A stretch of 25,688 bases of DNA. Source: JBHIBD01 sp046758865 (GTDB lineage Bacteria > Planctomycetota > Brocadiia > Brocadiales > Bathyanammoxibiaceae). Made by a program: the position numbers and the translations under genes. The stretch spans positions 1 to 25,688 of the forward strand of contig JBHIBD010000028.1 of NCBI GenBank assembly GCA_046758865.1, in the 5' to 3' direction. The notes beneath the pieces were generated by a model. It searched no databases. It worked only from the letters and a program-made list of their open reading frames with translations, and was not told the origin of the DNA. This document shows positions 8,072 to 17,094 of this stretch, one piece after another. Within the stretch, counting starts at the first letter, position 1. Every line of letters begins with the position of its first letter.

Positions 8072-9160
8072 ATGGCTAATAAGAAACCATATATATACGG
8101 CGGAATAATTGGATTCTTTGTCATATTCTTCGGTGTTGCCATCCCGTTTTGTATCTTCAAGGTCCAGATAGAGGAAATAGGTGTATGGACAAAGGTCTGG
8201 CCGGTAGGAATTTACGATTTCTCAAGGGGTGTGGTAGAGCATGACTATTTTGTAGGCTGGCACAGGGGCATACCCATTGTGGATTGGTGGGACCGCTATG
8301 ACGGCACGGTCCAGACCATGTACAGGACCTCGGAGAGGATAAAGGGCAGGCGTAAGGAGGCCATACAAGTAAGGACGATGGACGACTATGACGTAAGCGT
8401 TGAGCTAATAATCAAATATAAGATACGTAGAGGGTCTGCCTGGAGACTCAGAAAGCTCCTCGGCCCCGGAGACAGGTACAAGATAATCTTACATAATGAG
8501 ACGGTGGATGTGGCCCGAAGCATCTTTGGTAAGATGACTGAGAAGCACCTCTATGACCCATATGAAAAGCGGAAGCGTGCAAAGCAGTCGAGGGATGAGC
8601 TTCAGAAAAGGATGGAAGATAGGTACATAGACATAATAGACGTGCTCCTTCTCGACCTGAAGTTTGACCCCAAGCTCGACAGGAAGATTAAGAACGTCAA
8701 GCTGGCGGAGCTGGATATACTTCTGAACATATCCAAGGCCAAGGCCGCTGACTATAGAGGTATCACTAACATTATAGACGCCGATGCCGAGGCCTGGGTG
8801 GAAAGGATAGAAGGTGATAGGATTGCAAAGTTTACCATACTGGAGGCCTTGACAAACCAGCGTATAGCTGAAATAATGGCCGCTGCAGAAAAATATGTGG
8901 TAGAAAAGAAAGCCGCCGCAGACCGTTACAGAGATGAGCGTATAGCCGCCGGGGAGCTCATGGTCAGAAAGGCCAGGGCTGAGGGAGAGAACCTGAGACG
9001 TGCGGCCATGATAGGTGTCGGTGGTGACCTTATAGTTGCACTAGAGGCTGCAAAGAACATTAACCTTGGTTACCTTGAATTTACCACGCAGCGGGTGGAC
9101 CTACTTGATATAGAGCAGATGGTGCAGAAGTTCGGCGCCGCACCAGAAAAGAAGAAATAA
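8072..9160 (+). CDS. SPFH/band-7-like membrane-anchored protein, second of pair
   Basis: A 362-residue protein with an N-terminal membrane segment at about 8-29, followed by a band-7-like domain (VQVRTMDDYDVSVELIIKYKI region, about 105-230). A long Ala-, Glu- and Arg-rich coiled coil follows (about 230-320), then a short C-terminal part. The layout matches its upstream neighbour, yet the sequences are clearly different, as expected for HflK/HflC-type partners. The start is well supported by TGAGGAG 7-8 bases before the ATG. The gene is probably driven by the promoter at 6844. Its role is inferred from family and pairing only. Confidence 0.75.
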   Translation: MANKKPYIYGGIIGFFVIFFGVAIPFCIFKVQIEEIGVWTKVWPVGIYDFSRGVVEHDYFVGWHRGIPIVDWWDRYDGTVQTMYRTSERIKGRRKEAIQVRTMDDYDVSVELIIKYKIRRGSAWRLRKLLGPGDRYKIILHNETVDVARSIFGKMTEKHLYDPYEKRKRAKQSRDELQKRMEDRYIDIIDVLLLDLKFDPKLDRKIKNVKLAELDILLNISKAKAADYRGITNIIDADAEAWVERIEGDRIAKFTILEALTNQRIAEIMAAAEKYVVEKKAAADRYRDERIAAGELMVRKARAEGENLRRAAMIGVGGDLIVALEAAKNINLGYLEFTTQRVDLLDIEQMVQKFGAAPEKKK

Positions 9161-9517
9161 ATTCTGCCATATTAAAGACCCTGTGAAATGCCTGCTGGGT
9201 TGTGAAACCTATAGCGTTGTGTAGCTGCGGGGGTTTCTGGGACAAATTGCTTGTGGTCGCCTGCTTAGGACGTAGAACATCCGTCTAAACCCTAGACAAG
9301 AAAAAACCGTTCCTTTTTTGGGTATCGTAGTGCCTAGACAGGCACTATTGCATCTTCGTAACACCACCGAGCATACATATATTTATCGACAAGTGCATTT
9401 TTTGCAAAGCCTTTTTGAAGACGCAAGATAGGTGGTGGCCTGCAAGGCCATAAGCAGTCGGCAGTCTGGCGCACAACGTGCGATGTAAATGAAAAATAAA
9501 AGACGGAGGGGTGGCAT
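9161..9517 (+). other. Gene-free structured leader upstream of the beta-propeller gene
   Basis: 357 bases without a credible gene. Structures seen: a GGTT-GTGA-AACC tetraloop hairpin around 9200; pairing of GGGTTT (about 9231) with AAACCC (about 9289); a 7-base-pair hairpin TAGTGCC/GGCACTA at 9328-9347; the conserved motif at 9404-9432; a TGGCC/GGCCA hairpin near 9437-9451; and CGCAC-AAC-GTGCG just before the ribosome site. It may hold the end of the SPFH transcript plus a regulatory leader. No convincing promoter or U-tailed terminator was found. Confidence 0.45.
9404..9432 (+). promoter_or_regulatory. Hairpin leader motif, copy 1 (AAAG-hairpin-AGATAGG)
   Basis: The hairpin GCCT-TTTTGA-AGAC (9409-9422) is preceded by GCAAA and followed by GCAAGATAGG. 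A related 29-base sequence at 19511-19539 matches at 22 positions without gaps. The loop TTTTGA and the AGATAGG tail are identical. One stem pair changes from T-A here to C-G there. Both copies lie about 100-125 bases before the start codon of the next gene. I do not recognise it as a named riboswitch. Confidence 0.4.
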
Positions 9518-10990
9518 ATGAGTAGGTACGTAATCTTTATCATTTCCTTACCCCTGTTTCTCTCGTTTTCGAATATTTGCCAGGCGAAGCTTGAGAAAGC
9601 GCCCTGGCCGACGTTTCACCATGACGTGCTTCATACAGGCGATGTCGGCCATCCGGGACTGGTAGGAAGTGCGGCAGACCCGTCCAGAAAGAATGCAACG
9701 GATATCATTTACATCGGCTCAAAGGATAACTATCTTTATGCCTCCGGCTCCGATGGAAACCTGTTATGGCGCTTCAAGGCAGGTGGTGGTATAGAAGTCT
9801 GTCCCGCCCTGGCCATGGATGGGACTATATACGTGGGTGCAGATGATGACAAACTCTATGCCATTAGCCAAGAGGGCAAGTTGAAATGGACTTTTAGTAC
9901 GGGCGGGCCTATATATAGCTCCCCGACGGTGGGGAGAGACGGCACCATATATATAAGTGGCGGTAGTATTTTCTTTGCGGTGAAACCTGACGGTAAGCTG
10001 AAATGGAAGTTTCGGATGGAGGACAGCATCTACTCCTCTCCAAGTATAGGTAGAGACGGCACCATATACGTGGGCTCGGACGATTACAGGCTTTATGCAA
10101 TAGACCCTTTGGGTCGGTTGCTGTGGCGTTTTACTGCAGGCGATTGGGTGCGTTCGTCGCCGGTTATTGGGGCAGACAACACTATCTACTTTGGCTCAAG
10201 TGACGGTTCGCTTTATGCCATAAACAAGGAAGGGAAGCTAAAGTGGAAGTTTGGAACCGAGTGGTCGATAACTTCCACCCCTGCGATAGGTAACGATGGT
10301 ACCCTGTATGCAGCTTCGTTTGACGGCAGCCTTTATGCAGTAAGTAAGGAGGGCTCTCTTAAGTGGCGATATAAGACGGGTGATATGATACAATCTTCTC
10401 CTGTAATAGCTGAGGATGGAACGATTATTGTGGGGTCGGGTGATGTTAAACTTTATGCTATAAAACCCGACGGTACGTTAAAATGGGCCTTCAAAACGGG
10501 AGATGCAATCCGCTCTTCCCCCGCCATAGGCACCGATGGCACCATATACGTAGGTTCTGCGGACAACAGGCTCTACGCCATAAACCCTGACGGCATGCAG
10601 AAGTGGACCCTGGCCACCGGCAGTTGGATCGTTGGCTCACCAGCCGTTCTCTGCCCCCCTTCTCTGCTCGCAAAAATGGATCTAAGCAAAGATAGGAGGG
10701 TTGAGGTCTATAGGATACATGTTGAGTATGACCTGTATGAAGAGGGAGAGTTGGTGTCTTCTGATATAGCAGAGATAAACCCCGAACTCCTCTCGGAGAG
10801 CTTCAGGAAGTCCGTAATACAAAATATGGAATATGTCCTGTTAGATACGATTCAGAGGCGGGGTACGATTTCTGAGGAGGGGTTGCCAGCCCCTGCACTC
10901 GAAAGACTGGAGAGGAAACTCGTAAAAGGTGTTGAGGAGATGGCTAACGATGAGGCAAAAAAGGCGGCCACTAAAGACAACCCTGATTAA
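9518..10990 (+). CDS. Exported PQQ-type beta-propeller repeat protein
   Basis: A 490-residue secreted protein. A signal peptide covers about residues 1-23 (hydrophobic stretch ending ICQA). After WPTFHHDVLHTG there are eight repeats of about 40 residues, each built as G-x-LYAI-x-x-x-G-x-LKW-x-F ... SSP-x-IG-x-DGTIYVG. This fits a closed eight-bladed propeller like those binding PQQ or serving as protein scaffolds. No dehydrogenase catalytic residues could be identified, so enzyme function is not claimed. Residues about 385-490 form a separate charged, probably helical domain (from DRRVEVYRIHVEYDLYEEGE) that I do not recognise. The ATG at 9518 has GGAGGGG six bases upstream. It converges on the next gene with a 30-base gap. 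Confidence 0.85.
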   Translation: MSRYVIFIISLPLFLSFSNICQAKLEKAPWPTFHHDVLHTGDVGHPGLVGSAADPSRKNATDIIYIGSKDNYLYASGSDGNLLWRFKAGGGIEVCPALAMDGTIYVGADDDKLYAISQEGKLKWTFSTGGPIYSSPTVGRDGTIYISGGSIFFAVKPDGKLKWKFRMEDSIYSSPSIGRDGTIYVGSDDYRLYAIDPLGRLLWRFTAGDWVRSSPVIGADNTIYFGSSDGSLYAINKEGKLKWKFGTEWSITSTPAIGNDGTLYAASFDGSLYAVSKEGSLKWRYKTGDMIQSSPVIAEDGTIIVGSGDVKLYAIKPDGTLKWAFKTGDAIRSSPAIGTDGTIYVGSADNRLYAINPDGMQKWTLATGSWIVGSPAVLCPPSLLAKMDLSKDRRVEVYRIHVEYDLYEEGELVSSDIAEINPELLSESFRKSVIQNMEYVLLDTIQRRGTISEEGLPAPALERLERKLVKGVEEMANDEAKKAATKDNPD

Positions 10991-11020
10991 CGTGTTTTCT
11001 CTCTGGCAAATGTGTCCCTT

Positions 11021-12082
11021 TTAATACTGTGTTGTCCTCTTGAATCTTATTGCGTACCTGCTTACACTCCCCGATTCAGCCCCAGTTAATGTCAGTCTGA
11101 AGGGCTTAACAGTATTATTTTTGAAGCCCTTGATGGTAAAATCGAGGTCTGAGACAAGGACGTTGTCAAGGTCATAGACCATTATGTTAAAGATGGCGTA
11201 CTGGTAATTGGTGTCGGACAGGTTTTTTATTTCCCCGGTAACCGTGGAGGAAGAACCGAAGGGGCTAAAGCGTATATTCCTTACGTAGAAGCCTGCACCA
11301 ATATTCTCAAAGCCCTCTTCCTCCGGGGTCTTTGGCCTGGCTTCTTCCTCAACGGCTGCTTCGGCTACTTCTGTGGCTTCTTCCTCAGTATATAGTTCCT
11401 CTGGAGGGGTAATGCCTGCGTTACTTTCAAGATACACCACCCTCTTTGCGAGAACATCGAGGGTTCGCGCCTGTTTCTCATAGATGGTCAAGAAATCATC
11501 TAAGATGGCCAGGCGGTCTGCCAGCATCGTTTCCAATGCAGCCGTCTTTTCTTTCTGGGCAGCAGTCTCTTTTACCAGGGTGCCGATTATCTCCTTTTGT
11601 TCGTCTTGTGTCTTCTTTATAGGTTCCAGAGGCCTCATGTAGTCTGCATACTTACTTTCTAGCACGGCGGAAACTACCTCTTGGTCCTGCACCCTCTTCG
11701 TTAATTCTGCCATGTTCTTTTTTAGTGTGTTCAGTGTGCGGCCAAAGGTCACCATCGGGTTTTCTCCAGCGGCCCCACCCAGAGTGTTTTCTACCCTGCT
11801 GAGACGGGCATTAAACCTTGAGAAGTCGCTCCTCAGGGCACCTACGCTGTCGGCAATCTCGGCCAGGGTGCGTGTGAGCTGGGGGCTTGTGCCTGTGGCT
11901 TCATCTATCTTTTTTTCCAGTGCGTCTATCCTATCGGCCAACGTCTCCATCGAGCGCATCCACTTTGTCAGTGAGCGCTCAAACTCGCTCAGAGGCTTTG
12001 TGACGTGCTCCTGTGCCTGTGCGGCCCCGGTGAGAAGAAAGAGAGAAAGAAATGCTGCCAATAGTGTATATATACTTTTCAT
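11021..12082 (-). CDS. Exported coiled-coil protein with C-terminal beta domain
   Basis: A 353-residue protein of unknown function. The signal peptide ends at about residue 23 (GAAQAQ). From about 28 to 210 the sequence is helical and heptad-like (LADRIDALEKKIDE, SRFNARLSRVENTLG), suggesting a long coiled coil. An acidic Glu/Ala linker (about 225-255) leads to a C-terminal domain from FYVRNIRFSP onward. Its pattern, VTGEIKNLSDTNYQYAIFNIMVYD, resembles the FxLYD immunoglobulin-like fold of cell-envelope proteins. It has its own strong promoter (12115-12142). It is probably periplasmic or envelope-associated. It converges on the beta-propeller gene. Confidence 0.75.
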   Translation of the reverse strand: MKSIYTLLAAFLSLFLLTGAAQAQEHVTKPLSEFERSLTKWMRSMETLADRIDALEKKIDEATGTSPQLTRTLAEIADSVGALRSDFSRFNARLSRVENTLGGAAGENPMVTFGRTLNTLKKNMAELTKRVQDQEVVSAVLESKYADYMRPLEPIKKTQDEQKEIIGTLVKETAAQKEKTAALETMLADRLAILDDFLTIYEKQARTLDVLAKRVVYLESNAGITPPEELYTEEEATEVAEAAVEEEARPKTPEEEGFENIGAGFYVRNIRFSPFGSSSTVTGEIKNLSDTNYQYAIFNIMVYDLDNVLVSDLDFTIKGFKNNTVKPFRLTLTGAESGSVSRYAIRFKRTTQY

Positions 12083-12114
12083 TCTACACTTCCCTTTTTA
12101 TATAGCCCTACTCA

Positions 12115-12142
12115 AGTATACACCTTGTTGTGTATTTGTCAA
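12115..12142 (-). promoter_or_regulatory. Strong sigma-70 promoter for the coiled-coil protein
   Basis: On the minus strand TTGACA (12137-12142), a 16-base spacer and TATACT (12115-12120, 5 of 6). The leader is about 27 bases to the ATG at 12082. It lies just past the end of uvrD and gives the exported protein transcription independent of the operon. Confidence 0.65.
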
Positions 12143-12163
12143 CCAACAGTCAACATAGAGTAA

Positions 12164-14332
12164 CTACTTGCGAATATGGGCTTTACTGCTAATTCTCTCC
12201 AACCGTGCGTATTCAACAAGGAGGGTCTTTCTGCCCACCGGGAAGTCTACTACAGCCATAAGGGACTTCCCATAGCCGCGTGTCTCCACAACACGGCCTA
12301 CGCCAAATGTCGGATGCCTGATGCGCTCACCGGGGGCGGGGCCATCAATCTCAGTGGGGTACTCCGTCTCATGCTCCCGAATATGGTCACTGGTCGGGGA
12401 AGTCTTGTCTTCTTCTGTGACAATGTTCTTTGGGAGTTCCTCTAGGAAGCGTGATGGCAAAGATGGCACCACAGTACCGAATCTTGAGCGTCTCATGGCA
12501 TGGCTGAATATGAGCTCCTCCTTGGCTCGGGTGATACCCACGTAAAACAACCTACGTTCCTCTTCTAGCTCTGATTCTGACTGCATGGACTGCGCATGCG
12601 GCAATAAACCCTCCTCCAGTCCACAGATGAACACGGCGGGGAACTCAAGGCCCTTTGCAGAGTGCAGGGTCATCAGTGCTACAGCATCTGCCCGGCCGTC
12701 CCACGTGTCTATGTCCTGAATCAAGGCAACCTTTTCCAGATAGTCATTCAGGGAGCCATCGGGATGGTCCCTATCGTACTCCTCTGCTGCGTTTACTAGT
12801 TCTTCTACGTTTGCTATCCGCTGCAGGGCCGTTTCCCCCGAGGATTTCTCTAGGTAGGAGATGTACTCAGTCTCTCTTATCACCTCTGTTACAAGGGCCA
12901 CTACCGGATAGGCGGGCATGTCTTTCAACCCTGAAAAGAGTTTGGCGAATGACCTGAGGCCCTTAAGGGCATTACCCTTTATGACAGGGATTTCGCAGGT
13001 GATAGCGTCGAGTAGTCTCTTCCCCTCAACCGCTGCCCAACCCTTTATCTTGGAAAGGGTGCCCGGCCCTATACCCCTGGGGGGTATATTGATTATCCTA
13101 TCAAATGCCACCTGGTCGTCAGGGTTTATAAGCAGCTTCAGGTAGGATAAGACGTCCCTTATCTCCTTTCTCTGATAGAACTCCACCGCCCCGACTATTA
13201 CGTACGGTATACCCGCCTTCATCAATGCGGCCTCCAGCACGCGTGACTGTGCGTTCGTGCGATAAAAGACTGCCATGTCGGAGCACTTTTGCTCCTTCTC
13301 TAAGAGTTTCTTGATATGAGCGGTTATCTCTTCAGCCTCGGCACGTTCATCGTTGGTGTAGACCAGAGATATCATGTTGCCTTCAGGGTTCTCGGTCCGC
13401 AGGTCCTTGGCCTTTCTGAGCTTGTTGTGTACGATGAGTTCTGAGGCGGCTTGAAGAATGCGTTTCGTGGAGCGGTAGTTCTGTTCCAGCTTCACCACCT
13501 TTGCGTCTGGGTAGTCCTTCTCAAACTCAAGTATGTTCCCCAGGTTTGCCCCTCTCCAGCCGTAGATGGATTGGTCAGGGTCTCCAGTGACACAGATGTT
13601 CTTGTATTTCCTGGCCAAGAGTTTTTGGAGCACGTATTGTGCAAAGTTTGTGTCCTGATACTCGTCTATCAGGATGAACAGGAACTTTTCCTGGTATCGT
13701 CCCAAGATATCTGGATGCTCGGTAAAAAGCTCTATAAGTTTTACCTGTAGGTCGTCAAAGTCCAGGGCGTTATTCGCCTGGAGTATGGACTTATATTTTT
13801 CGTACACCCGGGACGCAACTTTATGGTAGTAGCCAGATTTCTCCTTGAGGAGGCCTTCCGGGCCGATGAGCCTGTTTTTGGCCCCACTTATGGTGGCGGC
13901 CAGAGAGGTGGGCTTCCAGTGGGTGGGGTCTAGCTCAAGCTCCTTCAGGGCAGTCTTTATAACGCCAAGGGTGTCCGCAGTGTCATATATGCTGAAGTAT
14001 CGAGAGAAGCCTAGCCGCTCTATGTTTCCGTCCATCCTCAGTATGCGTGCGCACATGGAGTGGAATGTAGAGACCCACATGCCCGGGTGCGAATAGTACT
14101 GCGCCACCCTCTCTTTCATTTCGTCAGCGGCCTTGTTGGTGAAGGTGATGGCGAGAATGTTGTAAGGGTTTACGCCCTTCTCTATCAGGTGGCATACCCT
14201 TCTGGTAATGACCCTGGTCTTGCCGCTCCCAGCCCCTGCCAGGACCAGTAGGGGGCCCTCCAGGTGGGTAATGGCCTCACGCTGTGGCTCGGTTACGTCA
14301 TCAAGGATGCTGCTAAGGATTTTTCTTGCCAT
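12164..14332 (-). CDS. UvrD/PcrA-type superfamily 1 DNA helicase
   Basis: A full-length 722-residue 3'-5' SF1A helicase. All motifs are present: Walker A AGAGSGKT (32-39), Ia AITFTNKAADEM (61-72), II LIDEYQDTN (221-229), III VTGDPDQSIYGWRGA (about 248-262), IV QNYRST, V TLHSAKGLEFPAV and VI LFYVGITRAKE. The C-terminus (GERIRHPTFGVGRVVETRG) is the Tudor-like domain that binds RNA polymerase in PcrA/UvrD. It acts in nucleotide excision repair and in clearing stalled complexes. It starts at ATG 14332, inside the end of the methyltransferase gene (20-base overlap), and is the last gene of the moxR operon. PcrA and UvrD cannot be separated from sequence alone. Confidence 0.93.
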   Translation of the reverse strand: MARKILSSILDDVTEPQREAITHLEGPLLVLAGAGSGKTRVITRRVCHLIEKGVNPYNILAITFTNKAADEMKERVAQYYSHPGMWVSTFHSMCARILRMDGNIERLGFSRYFSIYDTADTLGVIKTALKELELDPTHWKPTSLAATISGAKNRLIGPEGLLKEKSGYYHKVASRVYEKYKSILQANNALDFDDLQVKLIELFTEHPDILGRYQEKFLFILIDEYQDTNFAQYVLQKLLARKYKNICVTGDPDQSIYGWRGANLGNILEFEKDYPDAKVVKLEQNYRSTKRILQAASELIVHNKLRKAKDLRTENPEGNMISLVYTNDERAEAEEITAHIKKLLEKEQKCSDMAVFYRTNAQSRVLEAALMKAGIPYVIVGAVEFYQRKEIRDVLSYLKLLINPDDQVAFDRIINIPPRGIGPGTLSKIKGWAAVEGKRLLDAITCEIPVIKGNALKGLRSFAKLFSGLKDMPAYPVVALVTEVIRETEYISYLEKSSGETALQRIANVEELVNAAEEYDRDHPDGSLNDYLEKVALIQDIDTWDGRADAVALMTLHSAKGLEFPAVFICGLEEGLLPHAQSMQSESELEEERRLFYVGITRAKEELIFSHAMRRSRFGTVVPSLPSRFLEELPKNIVTEEDKTSPTSDHIREHETEYPTEIDGPAPGERIRHPTFGVGRVVETRGYGKSLMAVVDFPVGRKTLLVEYARLERISSKAHIRK

Positions 14333-14984
14333 AGTGTCCTACCTTCTGGGCGATGATGCTGGCGATGGCCTTCTCGCCGTTTATTACCATCTCACGATAG
14401 AATATTACCTTCATGTCTATGTCGCTAAACATGCGTAGGAGTTCGTTTTCCTCTAAGAGGTATTCCCTCTTTTGGGGGCCATGGAGGCCGATTTTCAGGT
14501 TCTCCACGGTATATGTCTCCATGATGACCATCCCGCCGGGTCTCAGGGCGGCGTTCATCTGGGGGATGAGGTCCCTCTGCAGGTAGTAAAAGCAGGTAAT
14601 CAGGTCGTATTTCTCTGGCTCCAGTTGATAGTCCTCCAGGTCGGCCTCGAGTGCCGTTATGCGGACGCCTCTTTCGGCAGCCAGTATGTTTGCCTTCTTT
14701 ATGGCGATTGGTGAGATGTCGCAGCCCTCTACATCGAAGCCCTGTTCTGCCAGAAACACTGCGTTGCGCCCCTCTCCCATGGCCAGTACCAGTGCCTTAC
14801 CCCTGGGGAGTAGGTTGATGCTGTTCCGAAGGAACTCAAGTGGTTCTTTACCGTAAATATATTCATATGTGTCGTAACGCTTGTCCCAGCGCTCGCGGTC
14901 GTCCTCGCCCCCGTAGCTTTCGTCGGGACCGAGGGCTAACCCCAGGAAGACCGCAGTTAATATGATTGTGAAGGTGAGACTCAT
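14313..14984 (-). CDS. SAM-dependent methyltransferase with N-terminal membrane segment
   Basis: The methyltransferase fold is class I. Motif I is ALVLAMGEGRNA (about 64-75) with the acidic ribose-binding residue in VEGCDIS (Asp89), followed by LRPGGMVIMETY. It resembles TehB-like or Methyltransf_11/25 enzymes; the substrate is unknown. I start it at ATG 14984, giving 223 residues, because the longer frame (to 15038) would overlap the vWA gene and no better start is seen. The N-terminus is a hydrophobic stretch (about 4-20) with no preceding positive charge, followed by an acidic and basic stretch. It is either a signal peptide or a reverse anchor. Since SAM is cytoplasmic, an anchored, inward-facing enzyme is more likely. 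It overlaps uvrD by 20 bases. Confidence 0.75.
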   Translation of the reverse strand: MSLTFTIILTAVFLGLALGPDESYGGEDDRERWDKRYDTYEYIYGKEPLEFLRNSINLLPRGKALVLAMGEGRNAVFLAEQGFDVEGCDISPIAIKKANILAAERGVRITALEADLEDYQLEPEKYDLITCFYYLQRDLIPQMNAALRPGGMVIMETYTVENLKIGLHGPQKREYLLEENELLRMFSDIDMKVIFYREMVINGEKAIASIIAQKVGHYGKKNP

Positions 14985-15001
14985 CGAAGTGTTTATATTG
15001 C

Positions 15002-17092
15002 TTAGGATTGACGCCACGACACGAAGGCCTCCAGACATAGGAGACAGAGGGCAGCGATGAGCAGTCTTGACCAGAGCCTTTCGCCCTCAATTACGCCCTC
15101 CGCACCCTTTATGGGGCTGGACATCCTGAAGCTCACCTTTTCCCTACCCAGGGCCTCTTCCAGTTCCCTTTTGTCTATCTTGGACATGTTGCCTTCTTTG
15201 GGGTCGAGATTTACGGCAAAGGAGATTGGGGTGTCTACCGTCCGAAGTTTGTACACCCCGGGGAAATGGGTCTCGGAGAATACCAGGGACCTGCCCAGTG
15301 TTGTCTGTTTGGAGATTGGCCTGCCAAGATTTCCCTTTGGGTCGAGTATTTCTACAGCATCTGCTTTATCGCGGGTGTAAAAGGGTAGTTCCCAGTCTTC
15401 GCCCACGAGTATGTCTCTGGTAGTTGTTTCTATCAGGTTGCCTGTCATGTATCGACATATCTGCTGTACAAGGGGCAGAAAGATGGGCTTGACTGGCAGG
15501 TTTGTCCAGTCCCTATCTATGGTGGATGTGAACGTCATGGAGCGGCCCTTCCCGTATGGCATCTCAAGGAGGGCGGGTGCGCCGTTAGAATAGCTTATTA
15601 TGTTCGTCACGTCCCCGCCCATCTCAGGCTCTACCAGGAAGACCTTGTAGAAGTGAGGGCTGCTGAGGACATCCTTCCTCTCGTTGGTGAATACCTTTAG
15701 TACGGTACGTGTGGTATCGAGAGGGCCTAACTCCAAGGGCCTTTCCTTGGGAAATTCCACTGCCATATGTAGCCTGGGCACTAGTCCTGTCAATGTGGGA
15801 TTATAATAGTCTGGTCTGACCTTGTCGCCCAGGCAAAAGAACACATTGCCGCCTTCTGAGGTATATTCTTTCAATTCCGATAACTTTTTGTTGTCAAGTT
15901 TTTCAACGTTTGCCAGGATAACCAGGTCGTAGTCCTTAAACTCCGCAGTTAGGACCTCCTGCGGGTTCATGACCGTAGGCTTGATGTGTGAGGTGTGGAA
16001 TCTAGCCGGGTTCAGTGCCCTTTCCAGGTAAAATGTCTCACTCTGGTACATATTTATACTGGGTGCACCATCTATTACCAGTACTCTTATATCCCTGACA
16101 TCTGGCAGTGTGAAATACCTTTTGTCGTCTACAGGCAATGAATCGGTGGGTATCTCTATGCTTCCCCACGTATTGCCATCCTTAGGTACATCCAGCAGGA
16201 ATTCCTTGGTAGATGAGCCCCAGGGTTCAAGCTGGAGAAATCCCTGTGCTATGTCTTTTCCACCTATTCGGGCCTTTACTAGGAGGTCTTTAACCGGGGC
16301 ATTTGTGAAATTGCTGACCGTTGCCCTGAGTAGGACCTGTTCGTCCTTCTTCGTCCAATCATATTCATGCTCAAGCCAGCTCACAGATATGTTAGACAGC
16401 GATTTTCCCTCCGACGTGTCAACGACATGGAGTCTTACGGGACTACCTTTCAGTCTCTTTTTTATCTCTTGTATTGTGCTGGGTTTCCACCCATTTCTTG
16501 CAAGGTCGGTGAAGAGAAATATCCTTTGAATCTGTTTTTTGGAGGAGCTGAGTATGGCAAAGGCCTTTTCCAGTAGTGGCGATATGTTTGTGGTGTAATA
16601 GGAGGGTGCAATACGGTCAATACTGTCGAAAGTCCCACTCTTATCAGGGGTTGGCTGGGGCAATGACTCGGGCGTGGGGAATATGGTTATTACGCAGGTC
16701 TCATCGGATGAGGATAGAGAGCCGACCAACTGCCGTGCCCACTCCTTGGCCTTTTCAAGGAGAGTTTTCCCCCCTACAAGGTATCCCATACTGTATGAGT
16801 TGTCTATTATGAGTACGTTGCATGAGGGTGCCTCAGGGGCAAAGGTGGCCCCGGCCTTGAGTATGGGCTTTGCTAGTGCCATTGCGATGAGCGCTATCAC
16901 CGCTGCCCTGAGTAGAAGCAGGAGCATCTGTTCAAGCTTGAGTTGTGCCTCTACTTTCTTTTTAGAGCGCAGGATGAATTCTATTGCCGAGAACTTGTAA
17001 GTGGGGGCGTGTCTCCTTCCCACCATGTGTATGATTATGGGAAGGCTTATCCCCAGCAGGCCCAGAAGGAAGATTGGACTAATGAAACTCAT
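15002..17092 (-). CDS. BatA-like vWA membrane protein
   Basis: A 696-residue protein. The N-terminal BatA-type domain has membrane segments at about 5-23 and 56-76, separated by the typical HMVGRRHAPTYKFSAIEFI strand. A von Willebrand A domain follows with the metal site DNSYS (97-101). A glutamine-amidotransferase-like region (near VRDIRVLVIDGAPSINMYQSE) comes next, and a final membrane segment lies near residues 678-692. Such proteins are encoded with MoxR and DUF58 proteins in many bacteria and are thought to form metal-dependent, ATPase-remodelled assemblies in the envelope. The targets are usually unknown. It starts two bases after the DUF58 gene ends and is followed after 17 bases by the methyltransferase gene. 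Confidence 0.88.
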   Translation of the reverse strand: MSFISPIFLLGLLGISLPIIIHMVGRRHAPTYKFSAIEFILRSKKKVEAQLKLEQMLLLLLRAAVIALIAMALAKPILKAGATFAPEAPSCNVLIIDNSYSMGYLVGGKTLLEKAKEWARQLVGSLSSSDETCVITIFPTPESLPQPTPDKSGTFDSIDRIAPSYYTTNISPLLEKAFAILSSSKKQIQRIFLFTDLARNGWKPSTIQEIKKRLKGSPVRLHVVDTSEGKSLSNISVSWLEHEYDWTKKDEQVLLRATVSNFTNAPVKDLLVKARIGGKDIAQGFLQLEPWGSSTKEFLLDVPKDGNTWGSIEIPTDSLPVDDKRYFTLPDVRDIRVLVIDGAPSINMYQSETFYLERALNPARFHTSHIKPTVMNPQEVLTAEFKDYDLVILANVEKLDNKKLSELKEYTSEGGNVFFCLGDKVRPDYYNPTLTGLVPRLHMAVEFPKERPLELGPLDTTRTVLKVFTNERKDVLSSPHFYKVFLVEPEMGGDVTNIISYSNGAPALLEMPYGKGRSMTFTSTIDRDWTNLPVKPIFLPLVQQICRYMTGNLIETTTRDILVGEDWELPFYTRDKADAVEILDPKGNLGRPISKQTTLGRSLVFSETHFPGVYKLRTVDTPISFAVNLDPKEGNMSKIDKRELEEALGREKVSFRMSSPIKGAEGVIEGERLWSRLLIAALCLLCLEAFVSWRQS

Positions 17093-17094
17093 TA

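Noticed and set aside
9404..9480. c-di-GMP-I (GEMM) riboswitch upstream of the beta-propeller gene
   Set aside because: GCAAA and ACGCAA pieces occur, but the GNRA-capped helix and the 3' half of the consensus are missing, and copy 2 at 19511 has lost the ACGCAA piece.
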